A stretch of DNA of 64,000 nucleotides from Acidobacteriaceae bacterium (GCA_003156805.1 PMHV01000017.1:3508-67507), one strand, 5' to 3'; counted from the first letter of the stretch, positions 1 through 8,687 are shown. Notes: generated by a model not told the origin, from the sequence alone. Made by a program: numbers and translations.

Positions 1-2618
1 TGCAGATTGAGCAGGTGACGTTGATCAAAAGTGGAAAGCGAACGCTCGGCATGCAAATCGAGCCAGTTCTGCGCGATGGCCGGTGTTGGCGCGGCCGGGC
101 TCTGAGTCGGCGCGCCGGCGGATGTAGAATCAGTCGAGCCTTGCGTGCTGGCGGTGACGTGACCCAGTCCACCTAGTTGAGCATCGTCGTCGATCGATTT
201 CGAGAATGTGTAGAGGAGCGATGCGGTAAAACCGTTGCGCAGCCTGCGGCGCAGTTGGACCTGGCCCGCTTGACGCGTGGAGTCGCCACCCGAAGTTTGA
301 TAGACGAAACCCGAGGGGCACGTGGGACAAGGGTTCGCTGCGCCGATCGGGTAAGTGTTAGGAAGAAATTGCTGAACGCCCCGCTCGCCTTTGACACCGA
401 GGTAAGTCGCAGTGAGCTGGACCGCCGACGGCAAATCGCGCTGCACCGACAACTGCCAAGCCTGTGCGTAACCTACCCTGAAGTTAGGATCGACTGCAAA
501 GGTGTCGGGCGTGATGGACGAACATGGATTGAAACCGTTTGCTAGCGTGAGTGGACACGCGGCACCGTTCTGCACGCTCAGACTCTTCGAAAACGGGGCT
601 TGCTGGGCAAGATCAAGCGCGGTCGTCTGGTAGACAGACGTATCGTGATAGACGCCGTAGCCGGCACGGACAACGATGGTTGACGCCGGAATCGGCCGCC
701 ACGAGACGCCAACGCGTGGTTCAAAGCCGAGCCTGTCCGGGCGAATGAGCGAACTGGGATAGTGGTTGCCGGTGAGCGGGCCCACTGGATCGGTGCCGAG
801 GACGGGAGCGACGGCGGTGAAATCAGGAGCGACGTCAAGGTTGACGAGCCGGCCGTGGATCTCAGTGATCGGCGCGCCGTACTCCCAACGCATGCCAGCA
901 TTGATCGTGAGCGTCGACAGGATGCGCCAGTCATCTGCGGCGTAGGCATCGTAGACGAGCTCGCGGAGATATTTGTTCGCATTGCCAAAGGCGACGGAGC
1001 TCGTGTCTGGCACGCCGATCAGGAAGTCGGCCAGGTCGGAGCCGCCAGTCGTTACGCTGTTGGCCGTGCCCTGGGTTGCTGCGCCGGTGAATGTGAAAAT
1101 GCCGCGCGGGTTCTGCTGGAAGAAATCGTTGAACTGTTGCTTGCGAAAGTCGCCACCGATAGTGATGTTGTGTCGGCCGCGATACAGGGCTGTCGACCCC
1201 GAAAAGCCGTCGGTGCGGGCGCGATTGAATGAGCTCAGCCCGTCGCTGAGGGCGGCGATGCCACTTGAAAAGTTCAGCGTGGGCGGCCCCCAGTTGGATG
1301 GGTCCTGATCGTTGCCGAGAATGCCCGCTGCGCCCGAGATGTTTTCGCGGTTTTCAAAATAGGGCACGATGTTGGTTCTGAGCCGGCTGAAGCGATAGCT
1401 GGCGTAGACGAACAAATGCTGACTGAAGCGGTGCGCCCAATTGACGTTGGCGTTGATGCCGAGGGTATCGGTGGTATCCGTGAAACCGAACAGGTTGGAG
1501 TTGCCCGCCCTCGTACTCTGAAAGTTGAAGCTCCCATAGAGTTCGTCTTTGCGGCCAAGCGTTTTATCCAGGCGCGACTGCAGCGCATCCTGATGGGTGC
1601 TGTTGAGAACGGGTACCTGGTAGTTATAGAGCGAATCACCAACAATATTTGGCAACGGATAAAGCTGCAACAGGGCCTGCGCCTGCGGGCTGACAGGAAC
1701 GACATTGCCAGGGAACGGTAGGCCGGTTGCGGGGTTGAAGACGACGACCGGTTGACCGAGAGGGTTGAGAAGGCCTGCGAGATTGCCCATCCTTTCTTCC
1801 GGGGTAGGTACGAGGCCAGACTCAGTCGCGGCGACGTGGTCACGCGTCCACTGGTAGGCAACGAAGAAAATGGGACCGTGCGGCAGCAGATGCGGGATCT
1901 TGATCGGTCCTCCAAGGGTAAAGGCGCCGGTGATGCGATTGTAGAAAGCCTTGGGAGTTTCAAGCCCGCTGAGCGAGTAGGGACGTGCGTCAAGCGCGGA
2001 GTTGTCGAAGATGGCGGCAAGCCCGCCATTGTAGAGACTCTTGCTATTCGCTCTTCTGTTCCCGAAGGCCTGGTCAAGCGAGAATCTTGAGGTCGCCGCG
2101 TTGTTGACGCTCCCGTTGACTAGGAATCCGTCCGATGCCTGTTCGTTCGCTTCCTCCTGCGGCTTCGGGATCTCGGAAAGATTTGAAGCATCGGCTGCGG
2201 CAGGCTTCTTCGTTGCCACTGCGGAACTCACGGTTAGCGGGGAATTAGGCGCTAGTTTCGTGCGCGCCATCATCTGGTTAAGATCGAGCAATGTCAATTC
2301 AAACTTCCCCGCAGGAGTATTCGGGGTGATGGTCACTTCGGCTGCGAGCGTCGAGAAGCCCTGCATCTCGATCTCGACCCTCGCAGGTCCATCTACCAGG
2401 TCGGTGAAGGTGAACAGACCTCCCTGGTCAGAGACAGTAGTGACGCTCTTCTTCCCTTGCGTCACCGTGACCGTGGCTCCGGGCACAGGCCAGCCATGGA
2501 AGGTGACTTGGCCGTGATATGGCGAAGCGGAAGCTAGCGCGGGAAGTGCGAGCGCTGCTAGCGTGCAAAGCAGGGCGCAAGCCAGTTGGAAGGTTCGATG
2601 CACTCGCCGCTGTGACAC
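1..2618 (-). CDS. Oar-like TonB-dependent receptor with carboxypeptidase-like regulatory domain (partial, C-terminus beyond window)
   Basis: Outer-membrane transporter of the Oar-like TonB-dependent kind, expanded in Acidobacteriota. The frame stays open from a GTG at 2618 to the window edge (872 codons), so the end of the beta-barrel is missing. Residues about 1-30 form a signal peptide ending near LPALASAS. Residues about 32-110 form a carboxypeptidase-type regulatory beta-sandwich (GATVTVTQGKKSVTTVSDQG). Plug and barrel follow, with IFFVAYQWTR, FNRARTDGFSG and STFDQRH segments typical of this group. GGGGAG lies 11 bases before the GTG; a second in-frame GTG at 2603 is an alternative start. 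The gene starts 32 bases after the TIGR03435 gene on the same strand, so the two are probably co-transcribed. The substrate cannot be read from the sequence. Confidence 0.9.
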   Translation of the reverse strand, partial: MSQRRVHRTFQLACALLCTLAALALPALASASPYHGQVTFHGWPVPGATVTVTQGKKSVTTVSDQGGLFTFTDLVDGPARVEIEMQGFSTLAAEVTITPNTPAGKFELTLLDLNQMMARTKLAPNSPLTVSSAVATKKPAAADASNLSEIPKPQEEANEQASDGFLVNGSVNNAATSRFSLDQAFGNRRANSKSLYNGGLAAIFDNSALDARPYSLSGLETPKAFYNRITGAFTLGGPIKIPHLLPHGPIFFVAYQWTRDHVAATESGLVPTPEERMGNLAGLLNPLGQPVVVFNPATGLPFPGNVVPVSPQAQALLQLYPLPNIVGDSLYNYQVPVLNSTHQDALQSRLDKTLGRKDELYGSFNFQSTRAGNSNLFGFTDTTDTLGINANVNWAHRFSQHLFVYASYRFSRLRTNIVPYFENRENISGAAGILGNDQDPSNWGPPTLNFSSGIAALSDGLSSFNRARTDGFSGSTALYRGRHNITIGGDFRKQQFNDFFQQNPRGIFTFTGAATQGTANSVTTGGSDLADFLIGVPDTSSVAFGNANKYLRELVYDAYAADDWRILSTLTINAGMRWEYGAPITEIHGRLVNLDVAPDFTAVAPVLGTDPVGPLTGNHYPSSLIRPDRLGFEPRVGVSWRPIPASTIVVRAGYGVYHDTSVYQTTALDLAQQAPFSKSLSVQNGAACPLTLANGFNPCSSITPDTFAVDPNFRVGYAQAWQLSVQRDLPSAVQLTATYLGVKGERGVQQFLPNTYPIGAANPCPTCPSGFVYQTSGGDSTRQAGQVQLRRRLRNGFTASLLYTFSKSIDDDAQLGGLGHVTASTQGSTDSTSAGAPTQSPAAPTPAIAQNWLDLHAERSLSTFDQRHLLNL

Positions 2619-2650
2619 CGCTTTCGCTTCTCCCCAAGTTTCATTCCGCG

Positions 2651-3865
2651 TCAGTTTTCCGAAGGCTTCTCGACATGGTCGATGACGAGAACCTCGGCGG
2701 GTGCCTTGGTGGCGTCAAGCTTAAGCCCTATCTGCTCCTGGATCGCGGTATACAGCCCCGGCGGCGCCGTGGCGCTGTCCGTTGGCGGAGGAATCTTGGC
2801 TCCCATGCCGCCGAACTGCGAATCGTCGGGCGTCCACCTGAGGGTGAAGTCGAACCTTCCGTTTAGTCCGGTCTGATCGAGGACCGGGCGGTCAAGCACG
2901 GCCTCCTGCATCAAGCCGGCGAAGTCAGCCATATTTGCATTGGTAACATGCAGATCACCTAGCGCATGGAAGAAAAGCCCCGGAAGCCCATTCGGATCCC
3001 CTTCACTCTTGGTCAACTTTTGCCCGGTCTTCGCGACGGACAGCACATAGACCGAAAGCTCTTTCTTGTCGCGGTGAAAAGTGAGTTTGAAGCGCTCGAC
3101 AATCAGCTTCTGCAACATGCCTTTCCATTGCTTGTCGCTCGGTGCGCCTTCACCATCGGGCTGCGCATCGATATCGAATTTATCCGTCTCTGCCCAACTC
3201 GGGGCACCCATGACTTGTTTGGCATGGACTCCGTAGGCAAACGAGATCATCTCATTGAGTGAGACGTTGATCGTCTGGAAACGACGCCCCCTGACGAGGA
3301 ACGCTTTGCGCTGCTCGTCCGGTTTGGTCGGCTTGATGGTGGCGACCTCGAAGCTGGGTGAAACATTCGCATCCATCGGCGGCAGTTTCGGCGGCGGCGC
3401 CGGAATGGTCCATTCCGTTTCGGGCGTAGCACGCGTCAGATTAAGGGGCAGAGGGTTTGGCCCTTGACTCCAGTTGCCAGTAATCGACTTGCCGTCCGCG
3501 CTCAGCTTGCCTTCGTACGTGCCGCCGATTGCCGTGAGCGACATCTTCACCGTCGTACCCTCCAGCGTAATTTTGGTTACTGGAAGGGGAGCGCCACCCT
3601 GGTCGATGCTGTAGAAAACCGCTTTGTATCCGCCACCGTCCGCCTTTGAGATCTTGACCACCGTTCGCAGATCTTGGCCGGCGTGGAGAGTGCCCTGCCA
3701 GGTGTCGGCGATGCTCGTTGTCGGATTTTCCGCCGTGGATTGGGCACGGACCTGCGTGATGTGTACCAGGCCAAGAAAGACTGGCGCGGCAATCGCGGCA
3801 ACTGCGGCCATGGTGAGCAACAGTTTTCTGCTGAAATCGAGCTTGCGTGCAACCTGTTCCGTCAT
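2651..3865 (-). CDS. TIGR03435 family protein fused to the C-terminal membrane tail of an M56/BlaR1 protein
   Basis: The C-terminal half, about residues 175-404 from SFEVATIKPTKP to the end, is the TIGR03435 domain, an uncharacterised family abundant in soil Acidobacteriota. The N-terminal stretch MTEQVARKLDFSRKLLL plus a hydrophobic segment (AAVAAIAAPVFLGLV) looks like the last transmembrane region of an M56/BlaR1 sensor peptidase; no HExxH zinc motif remains. A middle region (ADTWQGTLHAGQ to LPLNLTRA) is a small beta domain often seen in such proteins. The same frame is open upstream to 4099 and includes BlaI-like residues, so the present gene looks like the product of a deletion joining blaI and the M56 gene. 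Start chosen at ATG 3865; GTG 3874 with AGGAGG six bases upstream is equally possible. Function unknown. Confidence 0.75.
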   Translation of the reverse strand: MTEQVARKLDFSRKLLLTMAAVAAIAAPVFLGLVHITQVRAQSTAENPTTSIADTWQGTLHAGQDLRTVVKISKADGGGYKAVFYSIDQGGAPLPVTKITLEGTTVKMSLTAIGGTYEGKLSADGKSITGNWSQGPNPLPLNLTRATPETEWTIPAPPPKLPPMDANVSPSFEVATIKPTKPDEQRKAFLVRGRRFQTINVSLNEMISFAYGVHAKQVMGAPSWAETDKFDIDAQPDGEGAPSDKQWKGMLQKLIVERFKLTFHRDKKELSVYVLSVAKTGQKLTKSEGDPNGLPGLFFHALGDLHVTNANMADFAGLMQEAVLDRPVLDQTGLNGRFDFTLRWTPDDSQFGGMGAKIPPPTDSATAPPGLYTAIQEQIGLKLDATKAPAEVLVIDHVEKPSEN

Positions 3866-3889
3866 GATGCGCACAATCCTCCTCCTCTT

Positions 3890-4046
3890 AGCTTCCAATC
3901 GATACACGGTCGTTTGGATCGTCGTATAGGCCGGCCTTTGCTTCGACGGAAAGGCTTCTTGGATTTCACGAATCGAGCACTCTCCTTGTCCAAAGCGCCT
4001 CCATAATCTGAAATTCCAGTTTCGACAACTTTCTGGGCCGTGCCAC
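3890..4046 (-). pseudogene. Frameshifted and truncated BlaI/MecI repressor remnant
   Basis: A GTG at 4046 with AGGAGG five bases upstream starts ARPRKLSKLEFQIMEALWTR, a standard BlaI/MecI N-terminus, but this frame then stops. In the neighbouring frame the family continues as ECSIREIQEAFPSKQRPAY and TTIQTTVYRLEAK, the winged-helix recognition region, and then jumps straight into M56 tail residues. So the repressor carries a small indel near codon 22 and has lost its C-terminal dimerisation half. BlaI normally represses the adjacent blaR1/M56 gene; here neither partner is intact. Confidence 0.8.
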
Positions 4047-4072
4047 GTCCGCCTCCTATGGCTGTTCGATTG

Positions 4073-4093
4073 TTTACTACACCTGTTTGTAAA
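4073..4093. promoter_or_regulatory. Possible BlaI-type operator upstream of the blaI remnant
   Basis: Positions 4073-4093 hold an imperfect inverted repeat with TTTAC at one end and GTAAA at the other, enclosing ACTACA and TGTTTGTA, resembling TACA/TGTA-type BlaI operators. It lies just upstream of the blaI ribosome-binding site, where a self-regulating operator would sit. The symmetry is weak, so this is suggestive only. Confidence 0.3.
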
Positions 4094-4363
4094 GATCAAG
4101 AGCGTCTGTTAAACTCGCCAAGAAATGGGGATACCTCTACTTCAAACTCTTAGTCCCATTGCTAGGTCAAGGGTCAAGGAAGGAACAGTTGCCTTCCTGG
4201 TCTCTTGATCTTCGTGTAGGCAGCAACCCGGAAACGGGCTTCGCGGAGATTGGAGCATTTCCTCGAAGCCGACTTCCGAGCGGAATAATTTCCCGTTAGC
4301 TACGTAATCCCCAGAATCGGACGCCAATAGGGTCCAGCTGCCAGGAACAGATTTCCGGCTAGT

Positions 4364-6349
4364 TCACTGACTCGGTTGTTGCTGGGGTGCTGGGGTCTTT
4401 CCCATGAGATATTGATCGAACCAGGCGATGGTGCGCCGGATGGAGTCAATCTGGTTCTCGCGTTTCACGAAGCCGTGACCTTCATTCGGGTAATAGTGAA
4501 CATCCACGACCCGGCCTTCTTTCTTGAGGATATCGACAACCTGTTGCGCCTCCTCCTTCGGCACGCGCGGATCATTGTCTCCCTGCAGAACCAGTAAAGG
4601 CGCCTTCTCGCTGCGAATGTACGTGATCGGTGAGTCCTCTTCATAGACCTTGCGGTTCTGTTCAGGATCGCCCAAAAGCGCCTTCAGGTACTCGTTCAAC
4701 GAGGGGTCGGAGCTCTTCAGCATAGTGGACCAGCTGATGATGCCGTACTCGTCTACGGCGCCTGCCCAGATTTCGGGCGTCTTACCGATGGCCATCAGCG
4801 TCATGAAGCCGCCATAAGAGCCGCCGTAGATACCGATTTTTTTGGGATCAACGTAACCCGTGGCTTTGAGGAAGTCTACGCCGGCAAGCTCGTCTTTGAG
4901 GTCGCCGCCGCCCAAGTCCTGAAAGTTAGCCTTTTGGAAATCCAGGCCGTAACCTGTGGACCCGCGAGGGTTAGGTGCGATACAGACATATCCGCGCGAG
5001 GCCAGCGCTGCCACATCCGTGTTCCAGTAGTCGACCATCTGGCCGGTGGGTCCGCCGTGCGGCAGTACGATCGCGGGATTGCTCCCGTCGCGCTTCAGAT
5101 TGAACGGCACCCAGAGCAACGCCGTGATGATTTTTCCGTCGAAACTTTTGTAGTGGACAATCTGGGACGGCGGCAGTGGGGTCGCACGCAAGCTGGCAAT
5201 TGCGGAAAAAGTCAGTTGGTCGGCATGGCGGGTGCGGAGATTGTAGACCCAAAGGTCGGCGGGCTGATTGGAGGCCTCGTGGGAAACGATCACGCGGTCG
5301 CTCTGCGGCGCGAACTCGTTGGGATTGCCGGAGAAAGCATTCAGGCCGTGCGGCAGATCTACCTTATCCGCATGGCTGGTTGAGCGATCAACGAGATATG
5401 CGTCGATCACACCGTCCTCATTGACGATGTAGGTGTAGCGTTGGCCGTCGGGCGAAAAATTCCCGGCGAAGGTTTCCCATTTGAGGTCGGTGACCCAAGT
5501 GACCTTCCTGGTGGCAACGTCGAGCAGGGCGACATTCATGTAACCGCCCTTGGCATCCGAACTCAGCAGCAGAGTCTTGTCGTCGGCCGAAAGCGATGAG
5601 CCAAGATAGCGAATGGTGCCCTGATGAGCGGTGAGATTCTCCATCTTTCCGGTCGCCACATCGATGCGGTAGACGTCCGCGTCGGTGAAGGGAGGATTCA
5701 CGCGGCCGGCGTAGATGGTCTTATCGTCGCTGCTCCACGCCACCACGTTCCAGGCGTATCCGGGTTGCTGTTCATGGGTCAACAGCTGGACCTTGCGAGT
5801 GCTCCAGTTGAGCAGAGCGATGTCATATTGGGAACCATCCTTCGGCTTATAGGCGAAAGCGATCGTGCTGCCATCGTGGGACCAGCGCGGATTCTCCTCG
5901 CGAATCGCAGGCGTATTAGTCAGGTTCATGATCTCGCCGCCGCCGCTCGGGACAGCGTAGAGATCCCAGAGTTCATCGCCCGCGTGGTCCTGCTGGTAGA
6001 CGATCCACCTGCCGTCGGGTGACCAGGCAGCGTTGTACTGCCGATCGTCGGACTGGGTAAGTTGAATCGGCCATCCGCCGGAGGCGCTCACCTTCCAGAG
6101 ATTGAAGCGCCCGGCAATGTCACTGGTGAACGCGACCTGCTGCCCGTCAGGCGACCAGGCGGCGCCAAATACACTCTTTGTGTAGTAAAGGTCGTCGATG
6201 GGCGCCGGCCGGGCGGCTGACGTTGACGACGAGACCACCGACTTCGGATCGGAGACGGGGCGGTCATCGGGTCCGGTGGAGGCGGCTAAGGGCGTGCACA
6301 GGGTGCAGCAAACGACAACCAACAGTGCCAATAATTCGCGGCTTCGCAT
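4364..6349 (-). CDS. Secreted S9-family prolyl oligopeptidase-like peptidase
   Basis: Serine peptidase of family S9 (acylaminoacyl-peptidase/DPP-like), 661 residues, probably exported to hydrolyse short peptides. A signal peptide (MRSRELLALLVVVCCTLC) starts at ATG 6349, preceded by AGAGG; the frame is open further upstream to 6556 but that part lacks family similarity. A seven-bladed TolB-like beta-propeller fills about residues 50-390, with repeated WSPDGQ/WSPDGR/WSHDGS motifs. The C-terminal alpha/beta-hydrolase holds Ser511 in GGSYGGF, Asp593 in QGDNDPRV and His625 in EGHGF, a complete catalytic triad. The gene stands alone on the minus strand, separated by a 600-base divergent region from secG. 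Confidence 0.92.
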   Translation of the reverse strand: MRSRELLALLVVVCCTLCTPLAASTGPDDRPVSDPKSVVSSSTSAARPAPIDDLYYTKSVFGAAWSPDGQQVAFTSDIAGRFNLWKVSASGGWPIQLTQSDDRQYNAAWSPDGRWIVYQQDHAGDELWDLYAVPSGGGEIMNLTNTPAIREENPRWSHDGSTIAFAYKPKDGSQYDIALLNWSTRKVQLLTHEQQPGYAWNVVAWSSDDKTIYAGRVNPPFTDADVYRIDVATGKMENLTAHQGTIRYLGSSLSADDKTLLLSSDAKGGYMNVALLDVATRKVTWVTDLKWETFAGNFSPDGQRYTYIVNEDGVIDAYLVDRSTSHADKVDLPHGLNAFSGNPNEFAPQSDRVIVSHEASNQPADLWVYNLRTRHADQLTFSAIASLRATPLPPSQIVHYKSFDGKIITALLWVPFNLKRDGSNPAIVLPHGGPTGQMVDYWNTDVAALASRGYVCIAPNPRGSTGYGLDFQKANFQDLGGGDLKDELAGVDFLKATGYVDPKKIGIYGGSYGGFMTLMAIGKTPEIWAGAVDEYGIISWSTMLKSSDPSLNEYLKALLGDPEQNRKVYEEDSPITYIRSEKAPLLVLQGDNDPRVPKEEAQQVVDILKKEGRVVDVHYYPNEGHGFVKRENQIDSIRRTIAWFDQYLMGKTPAPQQQPSQ

Positions 6350-6964
6350 ATTAACCTCTTTCCGATGATGTTCTGACCCTGCGAGTTGGGAATGTGGCCC
6401 GCGAGGTGGCGCCATCGAATTCTCGGCGCTTATTCGAGCCATTGATATATCACGGATTTTCCGATCTTGAAAGGCCGTCGGCGGGCAAGTTGTCCAATCG
6501 CATTGCAGTGCCCGAGATTGCCCGCGAAACACGACACATCGAGTGAAGCTGCACAACTCATGGATCGTTGTGCCAACCAGAGTTATCCAAAAACGGCCTT
6601 GTGGTCATTGACCGATCGACTTCGCGGATTGTAAAGAAGTAATCGCAGGAACCCAGCACCATTCAAGCGTTCTCTAAGTGTCGCGGCGGTGGCCTTGACC
6701 GATGGCAGGGGCGGATGTCAAACTGTGGTTGGGAAAGAAAAGAATCTCGATTGTTCCGATCTTTCCGCAGGTGCGTTCGCCGTACAATAAACGTACAATG
6801 GAAGCGGGATCGTGGGGCATTTGGGCCTTTAGGCCGGATGCAAAATCAATAAGTTACGTGTTATCAATGTGATGGAGTAGTTTCAAATCCCCCTTCCGCC
6901 GGCAAGTTAGTCACTAGTGTCATCAAGTTTCAAAGGAAGGTAAGTTAAGGACCGTTTCAATTTC
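6350..6964. other. Divergent intergenic region between S9 peptidase and secG
   Basis: About 615 bases with no supported gene; it must carry the promoters of both flanking genes. A GTACAAT heptamer occurs twice four bases apart (6782-6799). TAAGGA lies shortly before the secG start. A stretch near 6885-6905 superficially resembles a tRNA T-arm but has no partner acceptor strand. No convincing riboswitch seen. Confidence 0.5.
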
Positions 6965-7306
6965 ATGATTCACACACTGGTCGTCATCGTTCACGTTATC
7001 GTCTGTTTCTTCCTTATTGTCGTGGTGCTGCTGCAAAGCGGTAAGGCCGGCGACATCTCAGCCGCGTTCGGTGGACAAGGCAGCCAAGCCGCCTTCGGTC
7101 CACGAGGCGCAGCTACTGCGCTCTCTAAAGCCACCACCATCTCCGCTGTGCTGTTCATGCTGACGTCGATCACGCTTTCCATTTACGCGCTCCAGCACGG
7201 TGGATCTGGATCAGGGTCGGTGTTGCAGGGCGAGAAGTCGGCTCCGGCTAAGACTCAGCCTGCGGTGCCAGCTTCAAAACCGCCAGCACCGCCAGCCCAG
7301 AAGTAG
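6965..7306 (+). CDS. secG: Preprotein translocase subunit SecG
   Basis: Small inner-membrane subunit of the SecYEG translocon that assists SecA-driven protein export. The 113-residue sequence has two transmembrane helices (about residues 2-22 and 55-75) joined by the conserved SecG loop with [16 protein letters not shown] and [12 protein letters not shown] Pro/Ala/Lys-rich tail after residue 80 ([15 protein letters not shown]) is longer than in E. coli and is common in Acidobacteriota. The ATG at 6965 gives the canonical N-terminal helix. It stands alone: the next DNA downstream is gene debris. Confidence 0.95.
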   Translation: MIHTLVVIVHVIVCFFLIVVVLLQSGKAGDISAAFGGQGSQAAFGPRGAATALSKATTISAVLFMLTSITLSIYALQHGGSGSGSVLQGEKSAPAKTQPAVPASKPPAPPAQK

Positions 7307-7311
7307 GACCC

Positions 7312-7434
7312 GGAAATAACCCCAACGGCACCAGCACGCATGGCGACGGGATCAACGACAGCGGCCTGGTGGTTGGGCGTTTCCTGCAAGGCACCAGCAC
7401 AACCGACTACGACAGCTTCAAAGGAGTGCTGTAG
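7312..7434 (+). pseudogene. C-terminal fragment of a HAF-repeat extracellular protein
   Basis: In one frame the sequence reads THGDGINDSGLVVGRFL then TTDYDSFKGVL and a TAG at 7432. The GINDSGxVVG pattern is the signature of HAF-type repeats found in large secreted proteins. No start codon or signal peptide precedes it; secG ends directly upstream. It is therefore the 3-prime scrap of a lost gene. Confidence 0.55.
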
Positions 7435-7464
7435 CCCGAATCGAGAAACTGCCGGCCGTCTCCT

Positions 7465-7509
7465 GGAGTGCGTGACAATGGAGTGCGGGACAGAAGAGTG
7501 CGGGACAGA
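7465..7509. repeat. Three tandem copies of a 15-base unit
   Basis: Units at 7465-7479, 7480-7494 and 7495-7509 share the pattern GGAGTGCGGGACAGA with two to three substitutions. The array lies in decayed DNA after the HAF fragment. No function can be inferred. Confidence 0.7.
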
Positions 7510-7621
7510 ACGGGTTCGCCCTAGGAGCGGCCGGCGGAGATTCTGCTCGAATCAGCCTCTCGCACCTTCCCGCGGGGCGACGTATGAGGCCCCACCCTAG
7601 CTTTTGCCACTCACTGTGAGC

Positions 7622-7812
7622 TCATGACTTGCCTGCGTGATCGCCATATTCCCAGTCGTAGGGCACGCCGGTGTCGCCAAGAATGAACCTGACCAGATCG
7701 GCGAAGCCGGCCTCGGAGCGAACATCGTTCGACAGTCTCGGTTACGCTCCGCCCATCAGCCGCGCGTCTCCGGTGGGTACAACGTCTTGATAGATCACAG
7801 CTGCCCCACCCT
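7622..7812 (-). pseudogene. Remnant of an unidentified protein with an internal stop
   Basis: One minus-strand frame reads AAVIYQDVVPTGDARLMGGA, an in-frame TAA, then RLSNDVRSEAGFADLVRFIL and GVPYDWEYGDHAGKS before a TGA ending at 7622. The composition looks like real protein on both sides of the stop. The TAA could be a CAA-to-TAA mutation. No upstream start or further homologous sequence is visible. I do not recognise the family. Confidence 0.4.
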
Positions 7813-7942
7813 TGATTCTTGGTTGCTTGCACTATCACGACCGAGGCTGCCGATACCGCCATCTTCCCAATTCGGCACGTGCCCAATGAAATCACCGATT
7901 CCTCCCTTGCCATCTTCAACGCCATCACAGAAACTCCGCTCA

Positions 7943-8014
7943 GGGCCCGTGGTGTAACGGCAACACAGCACTCTGTCCAAGTCGCAGATGCGGGTTCGAA
8001 TCCCGCCGGGTCCA
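7943..8014 (+). tRNA. tRNA-like gene with degenerate anticodon arm (anticodon reads GTC by position)
   Basis: A 72-base cloverleaf: acceptor GGGCCCG pairs with CGGGTCC (one G-T), D-stem GTGT/ACAC, and a perfect T-arm GCGGG-TTCGAAT-CCCGC. The spacing between D-arm and T-arm is exactly 23, so the anticodon arm must be GCACT-CTGTCCA-AGTCG. Its outer two pairs are mismatched (G-G and C-C), and base 37 is C where a purine is expected. By position the anticodon is GTC (Asp), but the D-arm resembles Gln or Gly tRNAs and the discriminator is A. No CCA is encoded. It may be a decayed tRNA; isotype uncertain. Confidence 0.6.
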
Positions 8015-8155
8015 TTCTCCCGTCTGTGGAGAAGAAGTTTCTTTTGGGGAGAAAACGCAGAGATAATCTCCCCAAGTAACTTGACTTCTCAATATGCCTC
8101 ACCAATACTTAAGACTGGACAGAGTGCCGCGCACCACGTTTTAGCGTTAGTGCAT

Positions 8156-8174
8156 GGCTCCGGATATCGGAGCC
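8156..8174. terminator. Perfect 7-bp hairpin, possible terminator
   Basis: GGCTCCG and CGGAGCC form a perfect stem around GATAT, followed by ATTCTTATTT. The T-tract is interrupted, so intrinsic termination would be weak. It lies 140 bases after the tRNA-like gene and may end its transcript. Confidence 0.4.
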
Positions 8175-8308
8175 ATTCTTATTTGTGGGTCGGCGGGCGC
8201 GGTGGCGGGTGGCCAACCCTTTGCGTCCTTTGCAAAGGGTGGGCAATTCCAAACCGCAAAGGGCCTAAGATTTTCGTCGAAGCTTTCCTCTCGCAGCACC
8301 CGCACCAA

Positions 8309-8547
8309 ATATCCACAGCCCTCATGTGACATCTAACCTTGCGCTCCACTTCCGATTCATTCATCATTGCCCCAGCAAGAGCAGTACAGGTAGCCCGAGC
8401 AGCACGAGCAACAATCGTGGCCTAACTCCTTTGTTTCAAAGACTTTGATGTCTAAGTTCTTTAGACCTTCGGATTTACGGGGAATTTCGCGCTAACTCGA
8501 TGATTCTAGAGATTATGCAAAAAAGGGGGGGGAGGGGGCTACCCCGT
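8309..8547 (+). repeat. Dispersed intergenic repeat, copy A (about 240 bp)
   Basis: Shares blocks with two other places in the window. Block 1 is TGTGACATCTAACCTTG at 8325-8341, preceded by ATCCACA. Block 2 is TAACTCCTTTGTTTC at 8423-8437. Block 3 is TCTAAGTTCTTT at 8451-8462. Block 4 is CGCTAACTCGATGATTCTA at 8490-8508. Block 5 is a G-run with GGGGAGGGGG and CTACCCC ending at 8547. Copy B (17899-18030 plus 18805-18907) shares blocks 1, 2, 3 and 5; copy C (43543-43730, reverse) shares 1, 2 and 4. No conserved reading frame runs through the copies. Confidence 0.75.
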
Positions 8548-8687
8548 TTTCAAGCTCGGGCAAACCCAAACGTTCCACGTCACCGGAGGCCGCCGCAAAC
8601 TTTATTTCCATGCGAATTCCACAATGGGCGAAAGTCGAAAGCCCCACCCTCGCATCGGAAATCCGCGATCCGAAGCTCGATGTCTGA

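Noticed and set aside
4142-4327. Minus-strand 61-codon frame between the blaI remnant and S9 gene
   Set aside because: No ribosome-binding site and no homology-like pattern; composition like intergenic DNA.
6880-6910. T-arm-like sequence (TTCAAATCCCCC) upstream of secG
   Set aside because: No matching acceptor, D-arm or anticodon arm can be built around it.
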